Shown one piece after another: positions 1 to 11,182 of a stretch of DNA of 64,000 bases. Numbering within the stretch: the stretch's first letter is position 1; each line of letters opens with the position of its first letter. The stretch covers positions 16,279,175 through 16,343,174 of the forward strand of contig JBANSL010000018.1 in assembly GCA_037127255.1 (NCBI GenBank), written 5' to 3'. The notes beneath the pieces are model-generated. The model did not search any database. It was not told the DNA's origin and saw only the letters and a program-made list of their open reading frames with translations. Origin of the DNA: Persicaria tinctoria (Eukaryota; Streptophyta; Magnoliopsida; Caryophyllales; Polygonaceae). A program made the position numbers and the translations under genes.

Positions 1-757
1 ATGCCTTGTATGAGTTACTGTCTGAATGATCAACATGACGCCTTTTTGAATGAGATGTATCCTCTTGTATTGTGCTGGAATCAAGCTAGCTAACAATTAG
101 CAGTACTTTTCTTAGACAATCACTTAGCTTCCCTAGTTAGCTTCCCTAGTTAGCTTCATTTTACTCAAGCAGGCTCCTCGATCCTCGGCCAAAGTTACGA
201 GGATTGATGCACAGTTCTACGTATGCAGCCTTCCCTAATTGAAATGTCATCCAACATCGAAACTCACAAGGATTCAATAAAATCACCTGCGCCCTGTCTA
301 TGGGCGCATATGGCTTCTTGGATACTCGCAAATAGACTCGTCAATCGGGTCATTTGGGTTCCGAGTAGATCGGGTTTCGGATCAATCGGGTCACAAGTCG
401 TTATTGGTTGAGCCAAATCGGGTTTTCCGGTTCCGAATGACCCAACGGGTCAAAAACTCGAACATTTTAAAGACTAGTAATACTAAAATATTATTAAAAT
501 TAAATTATAATATCATTTTGTCAAATTAAACTAAATAATAATATTATAATTAAATTTATGAATATTATTAAAATAATAATATTATAATAGTAGTTTAATC
601 GCAAAAAAAATATCATCTTCATACAAATAAGTGCTCAAAACATACTATATTTATAAAAATATATTCATTATTTAATTTGAGTAGCATTAATGATCACAAT
701 TGTATGACGAATTTGTGTGAGGTTTATGTAATGCATGTGGCGTCTACATGACCCTAA
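1..757. other. Intergenic, repeat-rich, no gene seen
   Basis: I see no supportable gene. A 13-bp unit (AGCTTCCCTAGTT) is repeated about 2.5 times at 126-158. From about 340 to 470 there are GGGT/CGGGTC-rich words, including GGGTCATTTGGGTTC, and the same word recurs near 1455-1475 on the far side of the hAT element at 766-1404. The two blocks may be halves of one older repeat that the hAT element split. The stretch 480-720 is very AT-rich. Confidence 0.5.
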
Positions 758-765
758 CTCACCGG

Positions 766-1404
766 TAGGGGTGGCAATCTCACCCGCACCCAACGGGTAC
801 CCGCTTCACCCGATCCAAAACAACGGGTGAAAATCCGATAAAAGGTGGGTGTAAACGGGTGACGGGTCGGGTCGGATTCGGGTGGTAGTAATTTCACCCG
901 TCACCCGACCCGTCACTCGACCCATCACCCGACCCGTACATCACCCGACATATTTTTAATATAAATAAATAAACATATGTATATATATACATATATATTT
1001 CATCCAATCCTAATAAAAAGGGGCTGTTTTTAAAAAAAAAATAGTTAAACAGGTTTTTAAAAAAAAAATTGTTTTACAGTGTTTGAAATGTGTAAAAAAG
1101 AGCTGAATTTTGTGTTAAAAATGCTGAATTTGGTTAAATAGGACTGTTTTTTTTACCTTAAATTTGTTAAAACATGTTTTTTTTTTTAAAATTTGTTAAA
1201 CGGGTTTTTTTTTTTTTTTTTAATAAAAAAAATTGTTAAATGGGACGAGATGTTTTTCACCCGATCCACCCGATGGGTGACGGGTGAAACGGGGCAGGTG
1301 ATAGGGTTGGCGGGTGGTGGGTCGGGTCGGGTGATGGTTTCTGGGTGGTGGATCGGGTGAAATTTTGGATCATCCACCCACCACCCGACCCATTGTCATC
1401 CCTA
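766..1404. mobile_element. Non-autonomous hAT-type MITE with ACCCG/GGGTGA arms
   Basis: The ends are inverted: TAGGGGTGGCAAT at the left, and TAGGGATGACAAT read inward from the right. They are flanked by 8-bp direct repeats CTCACCGG (758-765) and TTCACTGG (1405-1412). Six of eight bases match and both differences are C/T transitions. An 8-bp duplication and a TAGGGGTGGCAA end are typical of hAT elements. Just inside each end lie arms of repeated ACCCGACCC/GGGTGA words, around an AT-rich, homopolymer-rich core. There is no coding capacity. Two other elements here (18374-19112 and 48940-49585) have the same plan with different arm words. Confidence 0.82.
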
Positions 1405-1809
1405 TTCACTGGGTTGATGAAGTAATAGGTCATCGAGTCTTGACTCTAAAATTCTCGGGTCATTTGGGTTCGTGTCGTTTTTGGATCCCAGGTCTAAAAC
1501 AACAGGTTCAAACCCAAAAATTATCGTGCGTTCTGGTCAGGCCAGTATTTCGGATCGGGACATATTTTATGAGTTCTACTTGCAAAACATAGTCCTATAT
1601 ATTTCACTGTAATCTATATAGTACAGTATGGGGAGACTTGGAAAACAGAGCTTGACCCAAAATCAGTTGTCTGGTGAAGGTCTCAACATGGGATGCACTG
1701 CAAGTCTGCAATACAAATCTAAGTAATAAAACTGGATTTTATTCTATACAAGTTTTTTTATTTTTTTTATATTGCATTAGAATACTATTCACAGTAACTT
1801 GTCACTATC

Positions 1810-1817
1810 TATATAAA
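1810..1817 (+). promoter_or_regulatory. TATA box of the GASA-like gene
   Basis: TATATAAA lies 66 bp upstream of the ATG at 1883, a normal distance for a plant TATA box plus a short 5' UTR. It is the only good TATA-like site close to this start. Confidence 0.6.
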
Positions 1818-1882
1818 CCCTGTTTGTTCTCTTTGGCTGTATCCAGAAGCTTATTAAGTCAACAGTCCTAAGATTTGCTGCA

Positions 1883-2659
1883 ATGGCTTCAACTACTTCA
1901 TCATGCCTTTTTCTCCTTCTCTCCCTTGTCCTTCTCTCTGCAAGAGTATGTGTGCTTTCTTTCTCTCTATATTTCACCTTTAGGGCTCGTTTGGTACCAT
2001 ATTATGACATCAGATGTGAGATACTGAGATACCCATATCCTCGGATATCAAAAGATTTTATGTACCAATATATTGGAGAGCATGCGATATCTCACACCAA
2101 TCTCATGCCAGCAATATCTTGATACTGATATTCTTGGTATCTAGATATGAATACCAAACGAGCCATTGTTAACTAACTTCATATCAATATAATTTTCATA
2201 ACTTATTATATATGGATGTTGTGTATGCAGGCTGCTACAAGTGGCACACCTTACGTAGCTGTTCCGCCGGTGAAACCGCACACACCACCACCAATTTCCA
2301 AGCCACATCCTGCTCCTCCGGTGAAGCCCTACACGCCGTCACCCAAGCCTGCCTCCTCCGACATCAGCACCCGCCAAGAAACCAGGTACAAAAAATCGAA
2401 CAGGATTCACCCTCTATTATAAAAACAAACTGAATAAGTGTTGTCTGTGCATACGTACGTACGAGAGAGCAGAATGTGTGCCAGTGTGCGAAGTGAGGTG
2501 CAAGGAGAGCCGGAAGAAGAGGCCGTGCATGAAGGCCTGCACCGAGTGCTGCAAGCGCTGCAGCTGCGTCCCTCCTGGCCCCTACGCCGCCAACATGGAA
2601 GCCTGCGGCAAGTACGTGTTACAACCGACCACCACGGAGCCTTCATCCATTGCCCTTAG
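1883..2659 (+). pseudogene. GASA/snakin-like cysteine-rich peptide gene, probably damaged
   Basis: GASA/snakin proteins are small secreted peptides tied to gibberellin response and antimicrobial defence. Exon 1 (1883-1945) encodes a hydrophobic signal peptide starting MASTTSSCLFLLLSL. Exon 2 (2231-2385) encodes a proline-rich linker with PPVKPHTPPP-type repeats. Exon 3 starts near 2468 and carries the GASA core, with KACTECCKRCSCVPPG. Introns are GT-AG, and intron 1 holds a MITE. Two defects are visible. The family's CPCY reads CGKY, so one of the 12 conserved cysteines is missing. The usual final KCP-stop appears as HCP-stop (ending 2659) only if the reading frame shifts by 2 nt near 2616, where GTGT looks like a duplicated GT. 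Read without the shift, the frame runs to 2783 with an unrelated tail. I favour a recent pseudogene or an altered allele. An undetected intron at the GTACGTG near 2614 is the alternative. Confidence 0.62.
1984..2164. mobile_element. Small MITE inside intron 1 of the GASA-like gene
   Basis: This is a 181-bp segment with terminal inverted repeats: GGCTCGTTTGGTA at the left and TACCAAACGAGCC at the right, a 13-bp perfect match. The GGCTCGTTTGGTA end is common in plant PIF/Harbinger or hAT MITEs. I see no clean target duplication, so the superfamily is left open. It has no coding capacity and lies wholly within the intron, so it should be spliced out. Confidence 0.7.
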
Positions 2660-2962
2660 AATGGCAGTTTCAACATATTCATATGCAATGCTTATCCCAG
2701 CTTTATTTTATTTAATTGAGATCGCTTTTCTACTTGTTCGTCCTCTTGATATCCAATCAGGGACTAATAAATTTATGTTTTAGTGTTGTGGTTTTTGTAT
2801 TTTGCTGCTCCATCTTTAGATTGATCGAGATCAGCTTAGCTTGTTATGTGTACTATATTTGGAATATTGTCCAATAACTTGTGTTAAAACTCATCTGTAG
2901 TTTCTCAACAATATTGACTAAGGTGAGACAATGGGGAATGAAGTCAATCCAGGTCTTTCGTA

Positions 2963-3285
2963 TAGGTTCAAGATGAACGAGTCCGAGTATTACTTGTTTA
3001 TATTCATCTGATTTAGATTAGTCTAAATTTGAACCCGATCTTAAAATTGTGCTCATACTCGACTTATTTAGTAAATAAATGAGATCGAACGGAGCTTTTT
3101 CGAGAATTAAACAACCTTACTTGCTCTAGACACATTAATTTGAAGAATATTTTGTAAATTTCACAAAATTTGAGCTATTCGAACTTAAATCGAGCCAAGT
3201 TGATTATTGAATTAAGCTTAAAAATATGATTATACTTGACTCATTTAGCAAGTGAACGAGCTCGGGCTCTCATATAACACCCCTA
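2963..3285. mobile_element. Degraded hAT-like element with GAGCTCG arms
   Basis: The right end, read inward, begins TAGGGGTGTTATATGAG, a hAT-like end. The left end begins TAGGTTCAAGATGAACGAG and matches only partly. Inside are scattered GAACGAGCTCG/CTCGAACTT words, giving the same arms-plus-AT-core plan as the better preserved elements here. No 8-bp duplication is recognisable, so this copy is old or its left end is misplaced. Confidence 0.45.
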
Positions 3286-3289
3286 CACT

Positions 3290-3919
3290 GACACCTCATT
3301 TCTCCACCAAAATGTCTCATTCCAAGCCTTACCTTCACAATTCACAAAGATTCACCATTCCGACCCTTATCGCTAGTTCGAGCCAACTCGCCGCCAATCG
3401 ATCCAACCGTGTTCATCCGACGTCGAAAAAATGACCTCCGTGGGCAGCTGATCTGGCTAAGTTTCGAGCCCTTATTTCTCTTCCTACATATTATTCCAAC
3501 TTGTTGGAAGCTTAATCAATCGATAATTTAATCCAATTCGTGCCTAATTGATGATTTTGTATTTTTTTCCCGGATTTGAAATTGTTCTGCAGCATACTTG
3601 CGAACTCTTTTCTGACTACGACATCACCCTGAATCCTCTGACAACATCGTCTATGCCAAGCTCTTGTACACAATCTACTCTTGATAGGTCGTGCCACACT
3701 AAATGCTAACCGATTTAGTATTATTAATAAAATTGACAGAATAGATTTATAAAGCAATTTCATCAATTAAATTAATAAAAACATATAAAATTATATATAC
3801 TGCATTTAAAAAAAAAACAAAATAATCTTTAAGCAATCGAAACTTTGAATGGAGCTTGTGGCCGCTGACCTCCTCCCCTGCACGGCTGCACCAGGAGCCT
3901 GGGGTAGTTAAAACAGAAT
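3290..3919. other. Intergenic region upstream of the PPR gene
   Basis: No gene is supported. The short open frames on either strand have no recognisable domain. A poly-A run lies at 3807-3820. The stretch 3840-3919 is GC-richer and directly precedes the PPR start, so it probably holds the 5' UTR, but I see no convincing TATA box. Confidence 0.4.
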
Positions 3920-5779
3920 ATGATTCTTAATGGCGGGAAATTTCTGACAAAACGAACCAGGTATTTATCAACCTCATCCATCCCTAAACCAGATGGCTAC
4001 CGAATCAGTAGCTCTGAAGAGTATTTATGGGCAAATTCAAGTGGCTCCCGGGCGCTTTATCTGCAATCTCTCCTGCAAAATTGCGCGAGAAAGGCGTTAC
4101 CTTTGGAGGGTAAGACCTGCCATGCCCAGATTGTTGAGCTCGGTTTGCAATCTGACACCCTGACCTCCAACATTCTCGTCAACATGTACTGTAAATGTGG
4201 CCTCATTGAATCTGCACGCCAGGTGTTCGATCAAATGCCTGAACGAAGCTTGGTTTCCTGGAATACCATGATAGGGGCGTATACCCAGAATGGGTGTGCG
4301 GAGGAGGGATTATCCTTATTCATGGAGATGCAGAAGGAACGGTCGTCGATTAGCGAGTTCACGGTTTCGAGTGTTCTATGTGCTTGTGCTGCAAAATGTG
4401 CTGTGTTTGAGTGCAAGCAGCTTCATGCTTTCGCTGTCAAGACTGCGGTCTTTTCCAATGTGTTTGTGGGGACTGCTCTGCTTGATGTCTACTCGAAATG
4501 TGGTTTAATCAATGAGGCATCTGTTGTTTTCGACTGTGTGGAGGAGAAGAGTGACGTGACTTGGAGTTCAATGGTGGCAGGCTTTGTGCGCAATGAGCTC
4601 TACGAGGAGGCGTTATTGTTGTACCGCAGGACACTGGCAGAAGGCGTGGTGCAAAACAAGTTTACGGTTTCATCAGTCCTTTCTGCCTGTGCTGGCCTTG
4701 CAGCTCTAATTGAAGGGAAGCAAGTGAATGCCGTGCTGTGCAAAGTGGGTTTGGATCGAGACGTTTTTGTGTCTTCTTCTCTCATTGATATGTATGCAAA
4801 GTGCGGTAGCATTGCGGAATCCTACCACGTGTTTTCCGATCAGGGTGCTAAGAATATGGTGCTGTGGAATGCTATCATATCTGGTTTCTCTAGGCATGGT
4901 GGGTCTTTAGAAGCTCGAGTTTTGTTCGAGAAAATGCAGCAGATGGGGTTTTTGCCTAATGAAGTGACCTATGTTTCGGTGTTATCAGCTTGTGCTCACA
5001 AGGGCCTTGTCGAAGAGGGACGGAAGTATTTTGATCTTATGGTAAAGGAGCACAGTGTGCAACAGAATGTGCTTCACTACTCATGCCTAGTCGATATCCT
5101 TGGTCGCGCTGGGCTGATTGATGAAGCATACGACACAATAGAGAGCATGCCATTTGAAGGTACCGCTTCCATGTGGGGTTCGTTTTTGGCCTCGTGTAAG
5201 AAATTTGGAAGCGTTGAGCTGGCTGAGATTGCGGCTAGGAAACTGTTTGAGATTGAACCCAACAATGCAGGAAACCACATCTTGCTGGCAGATACGTATT
5301 CAGCAAACAAGAAGTGGGGCGAAGCTGCGAGGTCAAGGCAGCTTTTGAGGGAGAGCATAGCGAGGAAGGAGAGGGGCAAGAGTTGGATTGAAATCAAAGA
5401 CAAGGTGCACACATTCATGGTTGGAGAGCGAAATCATCCTCAAATCGCTGAGATATATTTGAAGCTTGATGAGTTGATAGACGAGATAAGGGACTTGGGC
5501 TACAAAACTCAGATTGAACATGATGTTCACGACGTGGAAGAAGGCGCAAAGGAGGAGCTGCTGCGGCACCATGGCGAGAAGTTGGCCCTTGTTTACGGGT
5601 TGATGGCATTGCCAACGGGTGTGCCCCTTAGGATTATGAAGAACCTTAGGATCTGTGGAGATTGCCACTTGTTTATGAAGTTTGCATCAAAGGTTAGAGG
5701 AAGAGAAATCATAGTCAGGGATGTGAATAGATTTCATCATTTCAGAGACGGTCACTGCTCGTGTGGGGACTTCTGGTAA
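3920..5779 (+). CDS. Pentatricopeptide repeat protein, PLS class with E and DYW domains
   Basis: This is a single-exon gene of 619 codons. Such proteins bind organelle RNA through tandem 35-residue helical repeats, and the DYW domain is a cytidine deaminase that edits C to U in chloroplast or mitochondrial transcripts. PPR repeats run from about residue 45 to 430, with recurring phrases such as LVNMYCKCGLIESARQVFDQ and LIDMYAKCGSIAESYHVF. The E/E+ region follows and the last ~95 residues are the DYW domain. Its zinc/catalytic motif HGE is at 551-553 and CGDCH at 579-583. The protein ends in DFW, an accepted variant of DYW. The N terminus (RTRYLSTSS) is basic and serine-rich, compatible with an organelle targeting peptide. 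It resembles Arabidopsis At5g04780-type proteins, but that orthology is from memory. The gene looks intact. Confidence 0.93.
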   Translation: MILNGGKFLTKRTRYLSTSSIPKPDGYRISSSEEYLWANSSGSRALYLQSLLQNCARKALPLEGKTCHAQIVELGLQSDTLTSNILVNMYCKCGLIESARQVFDQMPERSLVSWNTMIGAYTQNGCAEEGLSLFMEMQKERSSISEFTVSSVLCACAAKCAVFECKQLHAFAVKTAVFSNVFVGTALLDVYSKCGLINEASVVFDCVEEKSDVTWSSMVAGFVRNELYEEALLLYRRTLAEGVVQNKFTVSSVLSACAGLAALIEGKQVNAVLCKVGLDRDVFVSSSLIDMYAKCGSIAESYHVFSDQGAKNMVLWNAIISGFSRHGGSLEARVLFEKMQQMGFLPNEVTYVSVLSACAHKGLVEEGRKYFDLMVKEHSVQQNVLHYSCLVDILGRAGLIDEAYDTIESMPFEGTASMWGSFLASCKKFGSVELAEIAARKLFEIEPNNAGNHILLADTYSANKKWGEAARSRQLLRESIARKERGKSWIEIKDKVHTFMVGERNHPQIAEIYLKLDELIDEIRDLGYKTQIEHDVHDVEEGAKEELLRHHGEKLALVYGLMALPTGVPLRIMKNLRICGDCHLFMKFASKVRGREIIVRDVNRFHHFRDGHCSCGDFW

Positions 5780-6474
5780 CTGTTAATAATACCAATATTA
5801 TTGCACTCCGTTTGAAGCAATGAATTGGTTGGAATGAGTTGAGTACAGTCGTAGAAGAAGGTGAGGTTTTCATCTTCGTGGAGGAAACTGAAGATGCTGG
5901 GATTGAAGAGAAGGTGTTGACTGCTCAACACTCGAAAGCAAGTGTGGTTGATTGAGTCTTCAAGCTGTCCATCTACAGTGGCGGCAATGGAGGAGGCTTC
6001 AGAGGCGGCAATGGCGACTGGTAGTTGGTTGCCGGTGGCGGTTGCTTTGTTTATGCTTGTTCATGGAGGATTACCAGGCTGTATAAGTTTCGAATTCGTT
6101 TCTGCCATTAGAATTTAATGTGTTTTCTGTCATACAGTCCATAGCAGCTACAGATTCATAGACCTTACTGACAAATTGTTTCCTACAGAGTATTTCTTAT
6201 ATTAAACTGACTTGACTACATTTTACCAGTAGTTATCAACTTCAAAACTGAAAATCAGAATGTAACCATTTGTACCAAAATCTAATTATGTAAGAGCTGA
6301 TAAGTTATCCATTAACTACAAATCTTCATGGTGTTTGATTCCTTGTGCTATCTTCTCACCTGGTGGCTGTTGTACTACACAAAAAATGAGGGTGGAGTGG
6401 GGAGCCATCTTGCGGTCAAAGCGTTTAACTTTATCTGTGATTTTAGGTAACTGACAATCATAACAAGCTGCAGT
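5780..6474. other. Region between convergent PPR and CPL4 genes
   Basis: The plus-strand PPR gene and the minus-strand CPL4 gene point towards each other here, so this stretch should hold both 3' UTRs. A GGCGGCAATGG-type direct repeat (about 5981-6022) suggests a small glycine-rich or low-complexity relic. I see no complete coding region. Confidence 0.4.
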
Positions 6475-9400
6475 TTACTCCTTCTTTGGGTGCACCGGGA
6501 ACTTATCCTCGGGCTGCCTTTTCCAGAAGTAGTTGGTAGCTTCAATCCATTGAGGATGAACAAGGAACTTCTTCTCCTTCCGAGCCCACCGGGATTTATC
6601 CGTCCCGGTATCATACGAGATCACATGAGTGACGGAGGAGTCCACTTCTGTGCAACATGTCGCCCCCAGACTTTCTGCCATCTTCCAGAAGAAGGTGTCA
6701 TTGGGACGGCAATTGTTAGGGAAGACCCGACTAAAGACAATCTTGCAGCCATTGAGGACTTCTTTCTTGATGGTTTTCAGCATCTGTAATTAATCAAAAA
6801 CACCTTTTCATAATAACTCGAACATCTTTAAAAAAAACAGCTCTTGCCACGAAATTCAAACACAGAATTTCCACACACAGCCTTACAAAAAGCATAGGAT
6901 TATTTTACCTCTCTTACATCTCTACCATCAATGTCATCTTCTCTTTCCTAAGGAAAATTGCAGATTAGAGATGTAATAAGAACAAGAACCGTCTTTTGAA
7001 TAGATAATTTAGTCACGAAAGCAAAACATACTGGATCAAAAAACATGGCATGGACCCGCCTCAGAACTTCGAGTACAGTTGCCAGTGCTCCATCAGATTC
7101 ACTCTCGTCACTCTTCGATTCAGAGAGAGACTTGACATTGAATCCAAATTGGCGATAGCTTGAAGAGAAATAGTGATATCTCTCCATTAAAATCAAATTG
7201 TCCTTGTGTTTTTGCCAAACCTGAAAAAAGCAACAAATAAAATCCTTCACAGTTAAACTGCAGATTGCAAAGAGAGGGATATTTTGAAAACTGCAAAATA
7301 TTCACTCAAAATAAGAAAAAGAACATTAAATTTTGTTATGACCGAACATATTTCACTACAAGACTAACAGGGTGAATACAAATTAATTAGGATCATAAAA
7401 AACTCACAGCCTCCGTATCATCCAAAATCAGAACAGCACTATCTAGCCCAAGAACCACATCCAGTCCCTTCTGATGCTTCTGGGTGCAATCTGCTTGTGA
7501 TATGACTCTATTATCGAAATACAATTTGCCTGGATCAAGCAATTTTGCCATTTCGATTGCATATGGTTGCTCACCCATGGTGTAGATATACATCTCAAAT
7601 AGCTTGTTGGCTTCTTTAAGGAAAGTTTGGACATACGGTCTTAGTTTTGTTATCATCCGAATCATATCCAATCTGAACAAGCTTCCATTTGAAATATCTA
7701 AAAAAGTCACATGAAACAATAAGTCAGGACTAAGGGTTAGTGATTTTGTGAGAAGGAGAAGTAAAAACCCAAAGAAAATGATACCCTGAAGAGAGTGCAT
7801 CTGACTCATCAAATACTCTTCATCAAGGGTTATGTCTTGAACGCGAGTTGAATTCAACAATGTATGGTCCAAATCTAGCACAAGATAAAGCTTTTTCTTC
7901 TGAAACATTTTTTTCACATCAGCATCTCGCAAGCGAGTTATTTCATCATTTGCAAGCCTCAAATCCTGAAAATAAATAATAGTTTCAACCTCCACTACTG
8001 CATAATGTGAAATAAAGATTCATTACAATCTCCACACCAATATGATTAATGAATGAACATTATGGAAATGGTAGCATGTCACTTTTGCATTGAAGGAGCA
8101 TCTCAAATAAATTTAAAAAGAGGATCAAATAACCTTTGTCAATAGAAAAATGAGTCATTCCTATTTACTTCTTTAGGCAATCTATCCAACTAAAGAAACA
8201 CAACATGGCAATGAAAACTAGATATATGAATCAAGAATATCAAAGTTTGTGACAAATATACCTTATGGATGTATCCTAATGATACAGCAGCCACATCATT
8301 CATCTTTCTCCCACACCTGATACACATATCTCTTATGAAACCAGGATGTGAACAAAAATCATTTAACTGCAACTCTGCAAGTAGAAGCAAATTTGAAGAG
8401 GAAGAGTGTCAAAATTAGACTGTCGAGGCAGTTTATATCCATCAGAGGATCAAACTAGAAAACTCTGGACCTAAAGAAACATTTTGGGGAAAAACAATTC
8501 CAATAAGTACATTGGACATACAACTGGACTAACCCCTTGCAAGCTGCATGCCAAAAACACCTCACTATGACTCAGTTTCTTTCAACATGTGACACTCTCA
8601 CTCAAAACATTGTGTATCTGGCTAATATGGTCAATTAGCAAGTAGATTCCAAATCAATGAAACTACAACTAAACTGGTGTTGTCAACCCAGCCACACCAC
8701 AATTATTACTCAATAGTCAATACCCAATGTACTGAAAATTTTAATACCCAAACCACAATAAACCAAGTTGTCATCCTGGTCACATCCTCATTGACCACTA
8801 TCTATCATTAATGGAAAGGAGGATAAATTAATGATTTACATTAATCTTCTAAAAAATCATCCAATTAACAAAACAAAATAATAAAAATCCACATCTAGTG
8901 AACCAAAAAAAATCTACATAAATCTATAGAAATCAATACCATAAGCTACTATCAAATATCAATAGGAACTTCATGATAATATCATAGTATCACTGAGTCC
9001 TTATGAGGCTAAAGCAAACTATACTTAGTGACTACTATCCCTAAACTAATCTAAATGTTATAAATATATTTAAAAAAAAAACTTTGGAATCAAGATTGAG
9101 TATCACTGAGACCAGCTTTTTTGGATTGGATAATCTGACTTTTTATTTGAGCATTGGATTGTTTTGGGGGTTCATAAATTGTTCTACTTTCCCTTTGATA
9201 CAATAAACATATATTTGCAACCATGTAGGAGTAACTAACGCTTCAAGAAAGGACTTTAAGCTAGCAAGGAGAATGCAGTCCAAAATATTAGAGTAGATGA
9301 GCAACAGGCTTCATGGAGATTAGATAAGACATGAAAATTATACCTGCATTATGCTCAACAGATCCATGTGAAGCGCCCTCAGCTTCATGATTGCTTTCTA

Positions 9401-10002
9401 AATCCACTTTCAATCTCTTGGCCCTGAAAGAACTCATTGTCTCAGCATGAAATAATGCTTGGAAATAACAGTTGTGAGTTCAGAGTTTAAAATAAAAGAA
9501 CTAATAACTTACAAAAGCAGATGGCAAAACAGAAGACAACTACCTCTATTCAGTTACCAAATAAACTGATTTCTGGTATGTTACTGCTACTATGTTGATA
9601 TTTCTTACAGCGACACCGTTATGTTTATGTGAGTTATTTCTAGAAGCAGAAAGAAGCTATGCCTACAAATAAATATACAAGACAAACCTATCTTAACCTA
9701 TTTTCCCCACACTAGTTGGTCAGCAATTTTGAGAAGCAATCATGTAAATGCATCATACAGCTCTTTCAAAGTGTAAATATGATTAGAAATTGATGAATGA
9801 ACAAACTAATTACTGATATAAATCATATACATAGAATATAGCAATTATACCTCTGAGCCGAGCCTTCCTCCTCTTCCTCCTCCTCGTCATTCTCTTGATC
9901 TGGTGATGCTTCAAAAGACTCAGAATTCAGCTCTTCATCTAGAAATGCCGCAAAATCATCACTGCTTGATGAGGTTAAAGGGGAATCTGTGGCGACGCTC
10001 AT
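6475..10002 (-). CDS. CPL4: RNA polymerase II CTD phosphatase-like protein, CPL4 type (FCP1 family with BRCT)
   Basis: This is a phosphatase that removes phosphates from the C-terminal repeat of RNA polymerase II in the nucleus. Coding exons in minus-strand order: 10002-9851, 9423-9344, 8374-8262, 7965-7785, 7697-7408, 7220-7032, 6947-6909 and 6783-6475. All junctions are GT-AG, the phases agree, and the sum is 1353 nt (450 aa), close to what I recall of Arabidopsis CPL4. The acidic N terminus starts MSVATDSPLTSSSSDDFAAF. A CSHPG..MCIRCG zinc-like motif follows. The catalytic DLDHT is at residues 146-150 and the second acidic motif LDDTE at 267-271. The last exon (residue 349 on) is the BRCT domain, with CKIVFSRVFP and SLGATCCTEVD. 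The ATG at 10000-10002 is chosen because it matches family N termini; it directly follows TTTTGCAG, an intron acceptor in the 5' UTR. The 39-bp exon encodes EREDDIDGRDVRE. Confidence 0.95.
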
Positions 10003-10631
10003 CTGCAAAATGCACCAGGAATGCCAACTACATCAGACATTTGCATCTTGCTTTTGTAAGCAACAGAACGCTTCTCCATATCGTAACTTAACCCACACAA
10101 TTTCAATTTTATCAAATCAGCAACAATCTCTAGGCAACAACACGAGAGGCAATTCTTTAGATATCCTACTGCAATCATGAATAATCCCACAACTACTAGC
10201 TAGACTTTCAATCAATAAGCTGAATAAGCAATTCAAAAACACAAGCATAAGGAATTAACCTAACTAAAATCATTACACATAAAGCGCTCAAAGTAACAAC
10301 TTCTACTGCTTAAATCCCTCTTCAGGAAGGGATTTGACATTCCCTCCCAAAATCGTGTCCGAATACACGATTTCCAATCCCAGGATTGGTTGATTTCCGT
10401 CTCACTCATTGCCTCACGCCAAGAAAGACGGGAATCAACCGCTGATTTTGCTCACTCTGCCTCGCCACCGCCCGAGTCCCCTCCTACTGTCCAACCATTT
10501 CCGTCCTCCTCTGTCCCAATTCGCGCTGGCTATGGTTAGGGTTTCGCACCTCCATTGTCTCCACCCCCGTGTTTAAGTTAGGGTTAGGGTTCCGTCGCGC
10601 TGGGCGTCTCTGTCAAAGAAATCGGGAGTAC

Positions 10632-10830
10632 CTGCGCCCGCGGGACGACTGGGAGAGGCGGAGATGGTGGGAAAGGTGGCGGCGGCGGACTTGAAATGAA
10701 ACCTAAACGGCTAAACTGAAGCGAATTAGTCGCCACAAACCTTGACGAAGACAATGGTGAATTCAACGAGCTCGATTCGCGCGCGATTGAGAGAGGGACG
10801 GGATCTGCCGATTGCCGAACAATACACGTG
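10632..10830 (-). promoter_or_regulatory. 5' non-coding exon and proximal promoter of CPL4, with a G-box
   Basis: Read on the minus strand, GCAG/GTACTC at 10632/10631 is a good splice donor. It would pair with the acceptor just before the CPL4 ATG, giving a 5' UTR intron of about 630 bp (10003-10631). Further upstream, CACGTG at 10825-10830 is a palindromic G-box, the binding site of plant bHLH and bZIP factors. The surrounding 10430-10830 stretch is much richer in GC than the rest of the region, as expected of a promoter and 5' UTR. Confidence 0.5.
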
Positions 10831-10854
10831 ATCGGAGTAAATAATGTAAAATAT

Positions 10855-10887
10855 TTTTATTATCAATAAATTTTAGGATAGTTTGCA
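10855..10887. repeat. 33-bp direct repeat, left copy (right copy 12137-12169)
   Basis: The 33 bases from TTTTATTATCAATAAATT to GTTTGCA are identical at 10855-10887 and 12137-12169. The Mutator-like element at 11183-12135 sits in the right copy. Before that insertion the two copies bounded a segment of about 290 bp. Confidence 0.8.
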
Positions 10888-10922
10888 ACAAATATCTCTA
10901 AAATCCGTTTTTTTATAAGACT

Positions 10923-11170
10923 TGTTATAATGTTATAATACATATAGTTATTACTGAATGATGTATCACCTCCTCATAACATCCACCATTATTTCTCTTC
11001 CATAACACTCATATGGTAGAATATCAAAGGTCTATATTGATGGTCGTCTTATCTTGTAACCCTCTCCATCTATGTCTATATAAGATATTGTATTTCTTCT
11101 TTGAAGAACACACCAATACAAGAGAATCTCTCCTCTCTACATATTTCTTATCTTATTTTAGTAAGATTAG
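10923..11170 (+). repeat. Possible solo LTR
   Basis: The segment starts TGTTATAATG. It contains CTATATAAGA near 11080, followed by a CT-rich leader-like stretch with AACACACCAATACAAGAGAA, the usual look of the R/U5 part of a copia LTR. No partner LTR, primer site or short target duplication was found, and the 3' boundary is uncertain. Confidence 0.35.
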
Positions 11171-11182
11171 ATAATTTTATTA

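Noticed and set aside
5077..5668. Antisense frames of 111-113 codons within the PPR gene
   Set aside because: Shadow frames of a clearly coding sense strand.
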